Shown: positions 33,494 through 41,653 of the stretch, one piece after another | How the letters are laid out: every line of letters begins with the position of its first letter | Numbering within the stretch: the first letter of the stretch is position 1 | DNA from: Candidatus Woesearchaeota archaeon | GTDB taxonomy: Archaea > Nanobdellota > Nanobdellia > Woesearchaeales > B29-G15 | NCBI GenBank assembly: GCA_017610005.1 | Contig: JAFCCU010000003.1 | Span: 25,858-89,857, forward strand | Length of the DNA: 64,000 nucleotides | Reading direction: 5' to 3' | Notes under the pieces: model-generated | What the model was told of the DNA's origin: nothing | The model's database searches: none | Seen by the model: only the letters and a program-made list of their open reading frames with translations | Position numbers and translations under genes: made by a program

Positions 33494-35137
33494 TTCCTGA
33501 TATCTCCTATTAAAACCATCAATTGCACAACCAACTAAATCAGTTACACCTGTTGCTTCATTTATTCGCTGAGCCATTGGCTTCTCATTTCCAACTATTA
33601 TCTTTCCTATCATCATCTCTCCTAAATGATGAGAATAAAGATCTTCACCCAAGGCCCCCTGAAGGGCCCGCACATAAAGGTTTCCAAGTAAGTATCCAAG
33701 CATTATTCCTTGTGTTGTATAAAATTGTGAAGATTCGAGAAATCCTGAGGGGTGCAGTTGTACTGGATCTTCCCCCACATTCTTAGTTAATTCGGCCATC
33801 CTTAAGAAAGTTTCACCTGCTACATCTGGCCCTTGTGAATGCAAAGAATATTCGACTAGCGCCCCAGAAATATCCTTACAAAAATATAAAATATCTTCAA
33901 ATAATCCGATTTTATCTGTAAGTTTGTTGCCAACACCATACTTCATTTTTAAGAAATGAGAACTTGTTGCAAGTTGTTCTTGCATTTTACTTACTACCTC
34001 TGATGCCGAATAAGGGGAATCAAAAAACTCAATGTTTTCTCCTACTGCTTCCCTTTTTAGATATGCATCTGCAACATGCCCAGCCTCATGGGCAATTCCC
34101 TTTCTTAAAGGTTGTGCCCTAAAGCCTCCTGGATTTGCAAATAACATAGTTAAATCATGAGCTAAAGCTGAGAGTTGGAATGTAGCAATACCTGCTTTCT
34201 TTCCTTTCCTTGCTTCAATGTCAATAAATACTCCTGGCCTTTTTGTATCTAACATATGAACAAGTAATTTTCTATCATACCCAAGCCAAGAAAAAAGATC
34301 AATTGTATCCTCAAGAATCACCCATGGGTCCTCAGAAAGGTTAAAGCTTGAGAATGGATTACAATCATCCACAATTGCATAATAATCAACTGCTTTGAAT
34401 TTTCTTCTTCCGGTAATTTCCAAAAAGAGGGCATCCCTCATAGGTATTAAAACTGCCAGTAATCTATCAGCAACCTGTTCAAGATCAAGGCCTTCTGGGG
34501 CTTCATTGTAAACCCAACTTAAGTGATTGAAATCTTTAAAACCCGCTTTTCTTGATAATCCCTTCAAATTTTCAGTCTGAGGTTCTATTGCTTTTCTTAT
34601 TTCTTCACATTGACAAGAAGCCTTCAAAATTCGAGTTCTTTCCCCAGAATCCCTTGAAGAATTAAAAGTATCTTTTGCCTCAATATAAGTTGGCCTTCCT
34701 GGAAGATCTAACCTCCTATTTTTATAAATATCCCCAGTAACATTTCTTAACCGTCTTTGTTCAGGATCGGCTTTAACCCCATTCATTACAAGATCTAAAA
34801 ATTGCACTTCTGCAAGCCTTAAGTCTCTTTTACTTGAAGCTCTTACATGAAACTCTTTAATAAGTTGGTTTAATATGCTATCTGGCTCAGAAAGTTCTGC
34901 TCTTCTTTTTTCTGCCCTTTTTGCTTGTTCTGACCTTGGAGATTCAAGTCCACAATACCCTTCCAAATACCAAGGCAAATCTAATTCATCCTCAATTAAA
35001 GAACTTTCAATAAAAAGGCTTCTTAAACTTCCTCTTATTTCTGATACAGAAAGCTGGTCAATTGGCTTTGGTAAAACTTCTAATGATTCAATAACATTAT
35101 CAGTACCCCACCTAATACCTTCAAGTGAATATCTCAA
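33485..35137 (-). CDS. M3-like zinc metallopeptidase
   Basis: 550 aa. The zinc site is GIAHEAGHVADAY (HExxH near residue 353) with a following Glu in SASEVVSKMQEQL about 26 residues on, the gluzincin pattern of M3/oligoendopeptidase F and M2-type enzymes. The long helical N-terminal part fits the family. No signal peptide is seen, so it is probably an intracellular peptide-degrading enzyme. Its 3' end overlaps the convergent Nudix gene by 9 nt. Confidence 0.78.
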   Translation of the reverse strand: MRYSLEGIRWGTDNVIESLEVLPKPIDQLSVSEIRGSLRSLFIESSLIEDELDLPWYLEGYCGLESPRSEQAKRAEKRRAELSEPDSILNQLIKEFHVRASSKRDLRLAEVQFLDLVMNGVKADPEQRRLRNVTGDIYKNRRLDLPGRPTYIEAKDTFNSSRDSGERTRILKASCQCEEIRKAIEPQTENLKGLSRKAGFKDFNHLSWVYNEAPEGLDLEQVADRLLAVLIPMRDALFLEITGRRKFKAVDYYAIVDDCNPFSSFNLSEDPWVILEDTIDLFSWLGYDRKLLVHMLDTKRPGVFIDIEARKGKKAGIATFQLSALAHDLTMLFANPGGFRAQPLRKGIAHEAGHVADAYLKREAVGENIEFFDSPYSASEVVSKMQEQLATSSHFLKMKYGVGNKLTDKIGLFEDILYFCKDISGALVEYSLHSQGPDVAGETFLRMAELTKNVGEDPVQLHPSGFLESSQFYTTQGIMLGYLLGNLYVRALQGALGEDLYSHHLGEMMIGKIIVGNEKPMAQRINEATGVTDLVGCAIDGFNRRYQELN

Positions 35138-35178
35138 CCTAAAAATTAGAATTTATTCTGGATTAAAAACCTTTGCCC

Positions 35179-35514
35179 TCACAGGAAAAACTCAACATCC
35201 TTATCAGTTACTGTTACTTCTCTTGGCTTATTATCAAGGGGTCTTGATTCTGCTCTTTTTTCAAGCTTGCCCTGGTTTATTTCCATCCCTTTACTCCAAG
35301 AAACATTACCACAACGCATACAATGAAAATAAGGGCCCCATTTGCCAAATTTTACATCAAGCCACTCACCACAAATACATTTAAAACCATCTAAAGATTC
35401 GTTTTTATGTTCAAGACAAGTTGGAATTCCCTGTTCATTTTGAGTTATTGACTGCTTACCACAAAAAGGACAGTCTTGATTTCTTGATTCACCGTAACGT
35501 TTTGGGATGTGCAT
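35179..35514 (-). CDS. Multi zinc-ribbon protein
   Basis: 111 aa with three Cys/His pairs: DCPFCGKQS, PTCLEH, KCICGEWLDV and HCMRCGNVSW. The last part (DVKFGKWGPYFHCMRC) resembles the zinc-binding repeats of topoisomerase I C-termini. Such proteins bind single-stranded DNA or RNA, but here the role is not known. It lies between the peptidase and the VRR-NUC-like gene on the same strand. Confidence 0.6.
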   Translation of the reverse strand: MHIPKRYGESRNQDCPFCGKQSITQNEQGIPTCLEHKNESLDGFKCICGEWLDVKFGKWGPYFHCMRCGNVSWSKGMEINQGKLEKRAESRPLDNKPREVTVTDKDVEFFL

Positions 35515-35560
35515 ACTTTTCAGATTTACTGGTTGCTTATATGCTTTTTGGAGTTTTTAA

Positions 35561-36076
35561 TTACCAATGAATCTTCATTTTCTCTTGCTTTTCGAGGATT
35601 AGTCTATTTTGTAGTTGCAAATTTTCACCCATATTCCCCTCTAAAGATACAACTGCCTTTAATCTATATGGTTTACTTTTTACTCTTAAAACCCTTACCT
35701 TGAAACCATACTCTTCTAGAAGTTTTAAACATTTGAATTGATGCGCTTTTACTTGTTCATGTTCAAGTTTTATCTCAGCAAAAAAGGAGTCTTTGAGTTT
35801 GTAAACAAAAAAATCAGGGATCCCCCCTTTAAGTTCAGCCCTTAAATCATAAAGCTTCATTTTTAATTTTTTAAATAAAATTGCCTCTAGCCGATCATAC
35901 TTCTTTTTTACATTTTCATAAAGGCCATAATTAACGCTCCATTCTTTGCCAAGAATCATTGTACCGCGAAAAACTTCAAAGCCTCTTTTTTGAAAATGAT
36001 TTTTAGCTATTGTTTCAGATAATCCTTTTCTTGATTTGTAAGGATAATTTCTTAATTTCAATTCTTCAATAATCAT
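35561..36076 (-). CDS. PD-(D/E)XK (VRR-NUC/Hjc-like) nuclease
   Basis: 171 aa. The core reads GGIPDFFVYKLKDSFFAEIK, giving D...ExK, followed by VKAHQFKCLKLLEEYGFKV where the Gln and helix fit VRR-NUC or Holliday-junction-resolvase-like nucleases. It overlaps the divergent PolB gene by 4 nt, so it belongs to the four-gene operon running from 38823. It would cut DNA structures handled by that complex; the substrate is inferred only. Confidence 0.72.
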   Translation of the reverse strand: MIIEELKLRNYPYKSRKGLSETIAKNHFQKRGFEVFRGTMILGKEWSVNYGLYENVKKKYDRLEAILFKKLKMKLYDLRAELKGGIPDFFVYKLKDSFFAEIKLEHEQVKAHQFKCLKLLEEYGFKVRVLRVKSKPYRLKAVVSLEGNMGENLQLQNRLILEKQEKMKIHW

Positions 36077-38199
36077 GACATTACCTCAATTGCCTGTTTT
36101 GATTTTCTAATAGCTTCATAAATTGTTAATTGCGCTTTACTTGGCACAAACATATTTTTGTAAAGTTTTCTTGCAAGAATAGCGTATTCTAATTTATCAT
36201 AAGAGAAATTTGCTTGACCTTTTAATTTATACCTATTGCCAGGAATTTCACTTGCCTTATTGGTAATGATATATCTTGCATAGTCTCCTGGCTTAGGATT
36301 AAAACCGGCGCTCTTTAACTTTTTCATTACAACTGCTTGTGGACTTTGAGATTTATATTCAATCTTTGTAAGCCCTCTTGTAATAATTAAATCATCCTCA
36401 ACAACATTGCCTGAACTAATTCTTTGAATAACATCTTTTACAAAAGAATTACTCTTTAAAACATTAATTTCAAATTCATCTTTATCTTTTGACTTTGAAA
36501 GTTCATTTACAATTCTCAGTTGTAATTTTTTTAAAATTTCAGGTGTATCGTGTTTTCTTATATCAATCCCCCTACATTTTAATTCTCCATTTTCAAAAAC
36601 CCCATAGTATCTAGTTGGCACAGGTACATCTTTATGATTAACAGATGGCCAGAACATAATCCATTTGTAAACTCCTTCTAATTTTGCTTCATAACCAAGC
36701 TCTTCTTTAATTGTTTTAATTAACTGCATAACACTTTCTTTTGTAATTCCTTTTTTCTTAACCCACAAAGAATCAACCACCCCATGCAAAACCTCAAACC
36801 CTGCGTCTTCTGCAATTTTAATTGTCTTTAGAAGTATTTCTCTAGCATATGCTTGGATTGCTTGGTGCGCTTCAATTCTTGCGAATTTACTTTTCCTAAA
36901 CCCCATATAACCAAATGAAGTTACAAGTAATCCCTTAAGCGCCTGTTCTCTTTCTCTTAATCCTTGCCTTTTGTAATACTGCCTCTGTTTGATTATTGGA
37001 GCTAACACATCTGCCATAATCCCTCTTTCTTTAGTGCAAGTATTCATATTTAACCCAGGGACTTTATTGTGATTGCAACACTTGCAATAAAGGGTCTCAG
37101 TAGAAATATTTTCATTAACCATAATACTTGGAAATAAGGATATAAAATCAATTTCAGCGCAATTATCATGATAACCAATTACTGGCTCTAAAATTAATGA
37201 ACCACGATCTGCATTAAATAGCTCAAGCCCTGATTTCCAGCGTTCAACACATCCAGAGTTTCTTGGAATTAAAAAACCATGCTTATGTGCGATGTAAAGT
37301 TGGCGGTTACTGCAGCAATAACCAATTGATCTTGCATTCGCCCCTTGGAGAGTTACAGAGCATATTCTTGCAAGTTCAAATGGATAATTAATTGTCCAAG
37401 AACCATAAAGAGTTCCCTTATGCCTAAAATGCAATCTGCCTTTTAATTTAACAGCATTGTGTTTGTAAATTGTTCTCCCATAAGTAAAATAAGATTGCCC
37501 TCTTGTTTGCAATTTATCATAGCCAAATCTTGAAAAAGAAAATTGAGAGTTATATTTTCTTATTCTTTCAAGTAAAAAAGGCAGTTCTACCTCTCCATCT
37601 TCAGTAATGATTATGTCTGGATCTTCTTCTAAGAAATATTTCACAAACTTCCTCAAGATTACTTCTTCAGGCAAGTTTTCAAAAATTAGATTATTATATT
37701 GAAGTTTTTTAATTCTACCAAGTGTAGATCTCCTCAAGGGCACACTAGTTTCTAGCTTCAAATAACACTTCTTTAATTTTGGAATATTATAAGCTTCAAA
37801 AGGATCTTCTTTAGTTGAGATTTTTCCTTCTTTTATTTTCACCTTTGCTGTAGGAAACAAGTCATTCTCAAACATGAAAAGTTCAGGTAATGGAACATCT
37901 GAATTAAATATCTCACATGAATAACCACACCACCTAATTATCTGTCCAATTAAATAACGTGTTTTAATATCTAATTTTACTTCTAAAACCCTCCTTCTTC
38001 CATTTAATGTTTTTTTAATTACAATCTTAGAACTAATTCCTTTTTCATACAAACAGTCTTTAACATATAACAATAGTTCAGCTTTTGCAAGTACATATAC
38101 ATTAAAACTAAATTCCATAGCAACAAACTTATTCTTGCCTTTGCCCTTGAGCCAAGCATAAATTTTATTCCTGTTCACAAATAAGTCTATTAATCTCAT
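36073..38199 (-). CDS. Divergent family B DNA polymerase with degenerate exonuclease
   Basis: 708 aa. Motif A is recognisable (AEIDFISLFPSI). Motif B is altered and one residue short (ALKGLLVTSFGYMGF instead of KxxxNSxYG). Motif C reads LHGVVDSLWV, keeping only the second Asp of DTDS. The exonuclease domain is degenerate: Exo I LKLETS has lost its Asp and no clear Exo II or III is present. RYYGVFENGELKCRG matches the KKRY region. Synthesis is therefore weak, specialised or lost. It overlaps neighbours on both sides. Archaea have several inactivated PolB lineages; a repair or structural role beside a RadA-like fragment and a nuclease is inferred. Confidence 0.82.
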   Translation of the reverse strand: MRLIDLFVNRNKIYAWLKGKGKNKFVAMEFSFNVYVLAKAELLLYVKDCLYEKGISSKIVIKKTLNGRRRVLEVKLDIKTRYLIGQIIRWCGYSCEIFNSDVPLPELFMFENDLFPTAKVKIKEGKISTKEDPFEAYNIPKLKKCYLKLETSVPLRRSTLGRIKKLQYNNLIFENLPEEVILRKFVKYFLEEDPDIIITEDGEVELPFLLERIRKYNSQFSFSRFGYDKLQTRGQSYFTYGRTIYKHNAVKLKGRLHFRHKGTLYGSWTINYPFELARICSVTLQGANARSIGYCCSNRQLYIAHKHGFLIPRNSGCVERWKSGLELFNADRGSLILEPVIGYHDNCAEIDFISLFPSIMVNENISTETLYCKCCNHNKVPGLNMNTCTKERGIMADVLAPIIKQRQYYKRQGLREREQALKGLLVTSFGYMGFRKSKFARIEAHQAIQAYAREILLKTIKIAEDAGFEVLHGVVDSLWVKKKGITKESVMQLIKTIKEELGYEAKLEGVYKWIMFWPSVNHKDVPVPTRYYGVFENGELKCRGIDIRKHDTPEILKKLQLRIVNELSKSKDKDEFEINVLKSNSFVKDVIQRISSGNVVEDDLIITRGLTKIEYKSQSPQAVVMKKLKSAGFNPKPGDYARYIITNKASEIPGNRYKLKGQANFSYDKLEYAILARKLYKNMFVPSKAQLTIYEAIRKSKQAIEVMS

Positions 38200-38428
38200 T
38201 TTTTATTTTCCTAATATCTTTTCTAATTTCTAAAATAGCAGACCATTGCATAAGTTCAACTGGGTTTAAGGGATTGGCGTAAGACATTGATGAAATATGC
38301 TTCTTAACATCAGAATATAATATTTCAAAATGCATTCTATCTTCCTTTCGAAGCGATTTGATGTATCCCTTAAGCTCTTGTAATTGCGCCTCAATTTCCC
38401 ATCTTACAGGCATTACTGTTCTTCCCAA
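38165..38428 (-). CDS. Small helical protein of the divergent PolB operon
   Basis: 87 aa, mostly helical and possibly coiled-coil (EIEAQLQELKGYIKSLRKED, then EIRKDIRKIKNEINRL). It overlaps the polymerase gene by 35 nt and the RadA-like gene by 16 nt. No domain is recognised. Its position suggests an adaptor between the RadA-like protein and the polymerase. Confidence 0.6.
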   Translation of the reverse strand: MGRTVMPVRWEIEAQLQELKGYIKSLRKEDRMHFEILYSDVKKHISSMSYANPLNPVELMQWSAILEIRKDIRKIKNEINRLICEQE

Positions 38429-38823
38429 ATTGCACCCTTAAAAATTTCATTTTTTTCCTTAAATCCCAAAATAACCTTACAATTCAAATTTTGTAGCACT
38501 TGATTCATCATCTTAAAAATTGCCTTATTCTCATTAACATTTTTAACTTCATATGCATCCATGCAAGAAACAATAACAGTCGAATCTTGCAAATCAATTA
38601 AACTAAACACCTTATCTTTAAGTTGGTAAAAAGTAAATGGCCGGGCAATTCTAATTTTTAACAGAAGTTGCCTGGCCACAGCTACATTTACCCTTGAAAC
38701 AGAATAGGGGTCAAAAAGAGGTAGGGAATCGATAATCCACAATTTTTCAGTTTCAAAGTGTGTTATGCAGTAATCCCACAATACACTCTTCAAAAACTGT
38801 CTTCCCCCAATTACTAATTTCAT
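38413..38823 (-). CDS. Short RadA/RecA-like protein lacking a Walker A
   Basis: 136 aa. LWIIDSLPLFDPYSVSRV, ARQLLLKIRIARPFTFYQLK and DSTVIVSCMDAYEV resemble the middle of RadA/RadB ATPases (the part with a sensor strand and the Walker B-like strand). The expected Walker A is missing; the N-terminus reads LVIGGRQFLKSVL. It may be a RecA-fold protein without ATPase, as ImuA-like proteins are in bacterial mutasomes. First gene of the four-gene operon. The fold assignment is by eye. Confidence 0.55.
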   Translation of the reverse strand: MKLVIGGRQFLKSVLWDYCITHFETEKLWIIDSLPLFDPYSVSRVNVAVARQLLLKIRIARPFTFYQLKDKVFSLIDLQDSTVIVSCMDAYEVKNVNENKAIFKMMNQVLQNLNCKVILGFKEKNEIFKGAIWEEQ

Positions 38824-38887
38824 CTATTCTTGATGTAAACTCCCTTTAAAAACCCCTTTCGAGCATGTCTAGTGTCCTGTGGTAATA

Positions 38888-38988
38888 GTCTGGAGTACGG
38901 AGTCTGCAGTTTGGAGTGAAAAACAATATCCAACTATACCTTAAACCTTATACCCTATACCTTAACAGTCTGGAGTGAATATATCTCC
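38888..38988 (-). repeat. Composite dispersed repeat, copy 6
   Basis: AGTCTGGAGTACGGAGTCTG, TTTGGAGTGAAAAACAATAT, then ACTATACCTTAAACCTTATA and a second AACAGTCTGGAGTGAA. Confidence 0.65.
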
Positions 38989-39020
38989 GACTTCTTACTA
39001 TTAAATTCGTTTAACCAAAA

Positions 39021-39056
39021 CATTTAAAAATAATAAGTTATATCAACTGATATAAC
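39021..39056 (+). promoter_or_regulatory. Promoter and palindromic operator of a toxin-antitoxin-like pair
   Basis: A perfect inverted repeat GTTATATCA-AC-TGATATAAC (39037-39056) ends directly at the ATG at 39057. A TATA-like CATTTAAAAAT lies about 25 bases before the ATG. Binding of the antitoxin here would block a leaderless start. Confidence 0.6.
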
Positions 39057-39332
39057 ATGAAAACCAAACAGATTTTACGTTATCCAAGACTTGATACTGT
39101 GCTTATGGTAGAGAGATCTATAAAAAATTTTGATGGAGAATTTAAAAAGAAGGCCCTTTGGGAACACCTTCCAAAGAAAATGATGTATCAAACATACTGT
39201 GTAATCCTTGACTACCTTCTCTATTCAAGAAAAATATCAATAGATTCAGAAGGCAAAGTGGGATGGATTCATTACCCCAAAAAAAGAGATAATCATATCC
39301 TAAACAAGGAACTATTTTGGAGCGAAATTTGA
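39057..39332 (+). CDS. Antitoxin-like small wHTH protein
   Basis: 91 aa. It begins MKTKQILRYPRLDTVLMVE and has helices that suit a winged helix (KKALWEHLPKKMMYQTYCVI, LDYLLYSRKISID) followed by a wing (EGKVGWIHYP). It precedes and overlaps a RelE-like gene by 16 nt and stands right behind a perfect palindrome, which supports autoregulation as an antitoxin. Confidence 0.55.
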   Translation: MKTKQILRYPRLDTVLMVERSIKNFDGEFKKKALWEHLPKKMMYQTYCVILDYLLYSRKISIDSEGKVGWIHYPKKRDNHILNKELFWSEI

Positions 39333-39658
39333 GACTTTCTTCAAAAGTAAAATTCAGTGATCGCAAAGTTAAAGAAGCCTTCCTCCATCTAAATACCTCA
39401 AATGAAAAGAATATTTACAATTGGTTAATTCGAGCTTTCAAAGATATTGAAGATAATGCTTTTTGTGGAATACAAATACCTAAGAGGCTTATCCCTCAGG
39501 AGTACAAAAAGAAATATAACATCCACAATCTTTGGAAATATAACCTTCCAAATGCTTGGAGATTGCTCTATTCAATAGAAAATCAAGAGATAATCGTAGT
39601 TTCTATAATATTAGAATGGATGGATCATAAAACATATGAAAAAAGATTCAAATATTGA
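39317..39658 (+). CDS. RelE/ParE-like toxin
   Basis: 113 aa with a TTG start at 39317 inside the preceding gene. The C-terminus LWKYNLPNAWRLLYSIEN, followed by EIIVVSIILEWMDHKTYEKR, closely fits the RelE core (YRVLY...VVVV..i..H...Y). The N-terminal half (FSDRKVKEAFLHL) is helical. RelE toxins cut mRNA on the ribosome. Together with the upstream gene this makes a type II toxin-antitoxin pair. Confidence 0.68.
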   Translation: MERNLRLSSKVKFSDRKVKEAFLHLNTSNEKNIYNWLIRAFKDIEDNAFCGIQIPKRLIPQEYKKKYNIHNLWKYNLPNAWRLLYSIENQEIIVVSIILEWMDHKTYEKRFKY

Positions 39659-39740
39659 ATTATTTTAATTTGTTCTACTGTAAAAATTTCTCTAGTAATC
39701 TAATGTCTTAAAATAGACTAAAGCCACTACATACTATCTT

Positions 39741-39783
39741 CTCTCCTGACTCCTGACTCTTGACTCCAGACTGATACACCCGT
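39741..39783 (+). repeat. Short heptanucleotide repeat run (copy 7)
   Basis: CTCCTGACTCCTGACTCTTG followed by ACTCCAGACTG. It is a short variant of the CTTCTGA heptad runs seen at 43,094 and 51,620. Confidence 0.45.
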
Positions 39784-39844
39784 TAACTTTATAAATGATG
39801 AGTTAGTAGTTACTACTAAATAGTTATAATAAACTGGTGATAAA

Positions 39845-41653
39845 ATGAAAATTAAAACTCTTGGAGGCTCAATCATTCTTTTAATTATTGCAATGATCTT
39901 TATTGCAAATGTAGAAGGAGGGATGATTTTAAACTTCAGTGTAAAAACATCTGAAGGAACAAAAGAAGTTCAAATTGAAGAGTACCAAAGAATAATTATT
40001 CGAGGAAATAGTATTTCTTCAGTATCACAACTTGACACTGCTGGCTGTACAATAAGGCATAAATTAAAAGATTCAACATCTTATGAATGCCCTGAAGGAA
40101 TCTCAGAAGAATTGATTCAAAATTCTGGAGCCAAAATTGCTAAACTTTACCATATTTCAGATATTCAAGCAAATTCTCAAATTAACGCTAATACTGTAGT
40201 AAATCAAGGTTATGATGGGTCTGGGGTCACAATAATTATCCTAGATACAGGAATTGATTATGATAACCAAGAGCTTAGAGGAAAAGTAGTTTACCAAAAA
40301 GATTATGTTAATGGAGATAACATTGCAGAAGATGATCAAGGCCATGGAACTAAAGTTGCAGTAATAGCAGTAGGTCTTGGAAAAAATTCTAATGCAAAAG
40401 GAGTTGCTCCTGGCGCAAAGATTATGATGCTAAAGGTTTGTGATTCTAAAGGTGGATGCTGGGAAGATGACATTGTAGCGGCCCTTGAAGATGCAAAAAA
40501 ATTAAATGGGGATATTGTAAGTCTATCCCTTGGTTCAGATGAACAATATAAGGGTACTTGCGATTCTGACCCAATGGCAAAAAAAGCAAATGAATTAGTT
40601 CGGATCGGGAAGATAGTAGTTACTGCTGCAGGAAATAGTGGGCTAAGTGGAGCTGACGCTCCATCATGCGCCTCACAAGTAATTTCTGTTGGTACAGTTA
40701 ATTCTGCAAATGTTGTAACCTCATTTTCAGCAAGAGCAGTAACAGTAGATATTCTTGCACCAGGTTACCAAATTTACTCTTCAACTAACGGCGGGAGCTA
40801 TGAGAGAATGACAGGAACCTCGGCTTCTGTACCAGTTGTAGCAGGAGCAATTGCACTTTTGCTTGATGCAAAACCTGGTTCATCAGTAAGTGCGATAAAA
40901 AACGCAATATATAATACTGCAATAAAACCAACTAAATGTGATTCTTATTCAGGCATTTATGATTGTGGAGATTATGAAAAAACAAATGGAGTTATTAATG
41001 TTGGCGCCGCGCTAATAAAATTGATTGGAAGTAACCATGGAAGAGACACTGATGGTGACGGCACCCCAGATTCAGAGGATTTATGTCCAAATTATTATGG
41101 GAAAGACTGCAACGGGTGTAAGCTCTCTTGTACTGGATGTGCACAATTAAGGTGTCTTGCTGGGCAAATGCCTCGATGTGTTGTTGGAAGCTGTGCAAGT
41201 ACCAATTGTCCAAGTGATGGCTGTGGTAAAGGTGATTGTAAAAATTATGAATGGGCAAATTTTCCAACAAGTGTTGCAAATACTTGCAGATTAAGTGGAA
41301 CTTCAGGAACCTGCACAGTAAATAGTTGTGAAGCAAGCTGTTCAACAAGAACCTCTTGTAGAGGAACAACTCCAGACCCAGAACCAGCAGATACACTTTG
41401 TTGGGAAGGAAATAATAAATACCTAAAAAGAAGCGGAACAACTGCCCACATGAAACAGTTTTGTCAATGCGCTGCAGGAATCAGAGAAGTTAAATCCTAC
41501 AAATACTCACTTGGATTTAAGATTGGCTATAAATACCAATCAGCATATGGAAATAATTATGATACAAAAAGAATTTTCACATTTAGGCCAGTTTATTCAG
41601 TTATGTGTGGAGATGGAGCCTGGTATAGTACAAGAACTGACCATTATAACTAA
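39845..41653 (+). CDS. Secreted subtilisin-like serine protease (S8)
   Basis: 602 aa. A signal peptide or anchor (GGSIILLIIAMIFIANVEG) comes first. The catalytic triad is in place: D134 (IIILDTGIDYD), H167 (DDQGHGTKVAVIAV) and S326 (TGTSASVPVVAGAIALL), with the oxyanion Asn in VVTAAGNSG. A calcium-binding thrombospondin type 3-like unit follows (DTDGDGTPDSEDLCPNYYG), then a Cys-rich C-terminus of about 180 residues. The enzyme should act outside the cell, perhaps on surface proteins such as those of the 53-63 kb operon. Confidence 0.9.
   Translation: MKIKTLGGSIILLIIAMIFIANVEGGMILNFSVKTSEGTKEVQIEEYQRIIIRGNSISSVSQLDTAGCTIRHKLKDSTSYECPEGISEELIQNSGAKIAKLYHISDIQANSQINANTVVNQGYDGSGVTIIILDTGIDYDNQELRGKVVYQKDYVNGDNIAEDDQGHGTKVAVIAVGLGKNSNAKGVAPGAKIMMLKVCDSKGGCWEDDIVAALEDAKKLNGDIVSLSLGSDEQYKGTCDSDPMAKKANELVRIGKIVVTAAGNSGLSGADAPSCASQVISVGTVNSANVVTSFSARAVTVDILAPGYQIYSSTNGGSYERMTGTSASVPVVAGAIALLLDAKPGSSVSAIKNAIYNTAIKPTKCDSYSGIYDCGDYEKTNGVINVGAALIKLIGSNHGRDTDGDGTPDSEDLCPNYYGKDCNGCKLSCTGCAQLRCLAGQMPRCVVGSCASTNCPSDGCGKGDCKNYEWANFPTSVANTCRLSGTSGTCTVNSCEASCSTRTSCRGTTPDPEPADTLCWEGNNKYLKRSGTTAHMKQFCQCAAGIREVKSYKYSLGFKIGYKYQSAYGNNYDTKRIFTFRPVYSVMCGDGAWYSTRTDHYN

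Noticed and set aside
39037..39056. Palindrome read as a transposon end
   Set aside because: It is a single palindrome abutting an ATG with no partner end; an operator is simpler.
40995..41441. Minus-strand open frame within the protease gene
   Set aside because: It mirrors the Cys-rich C-terminus of the protease and has a low-complexity His/Leu/Tyr composition.
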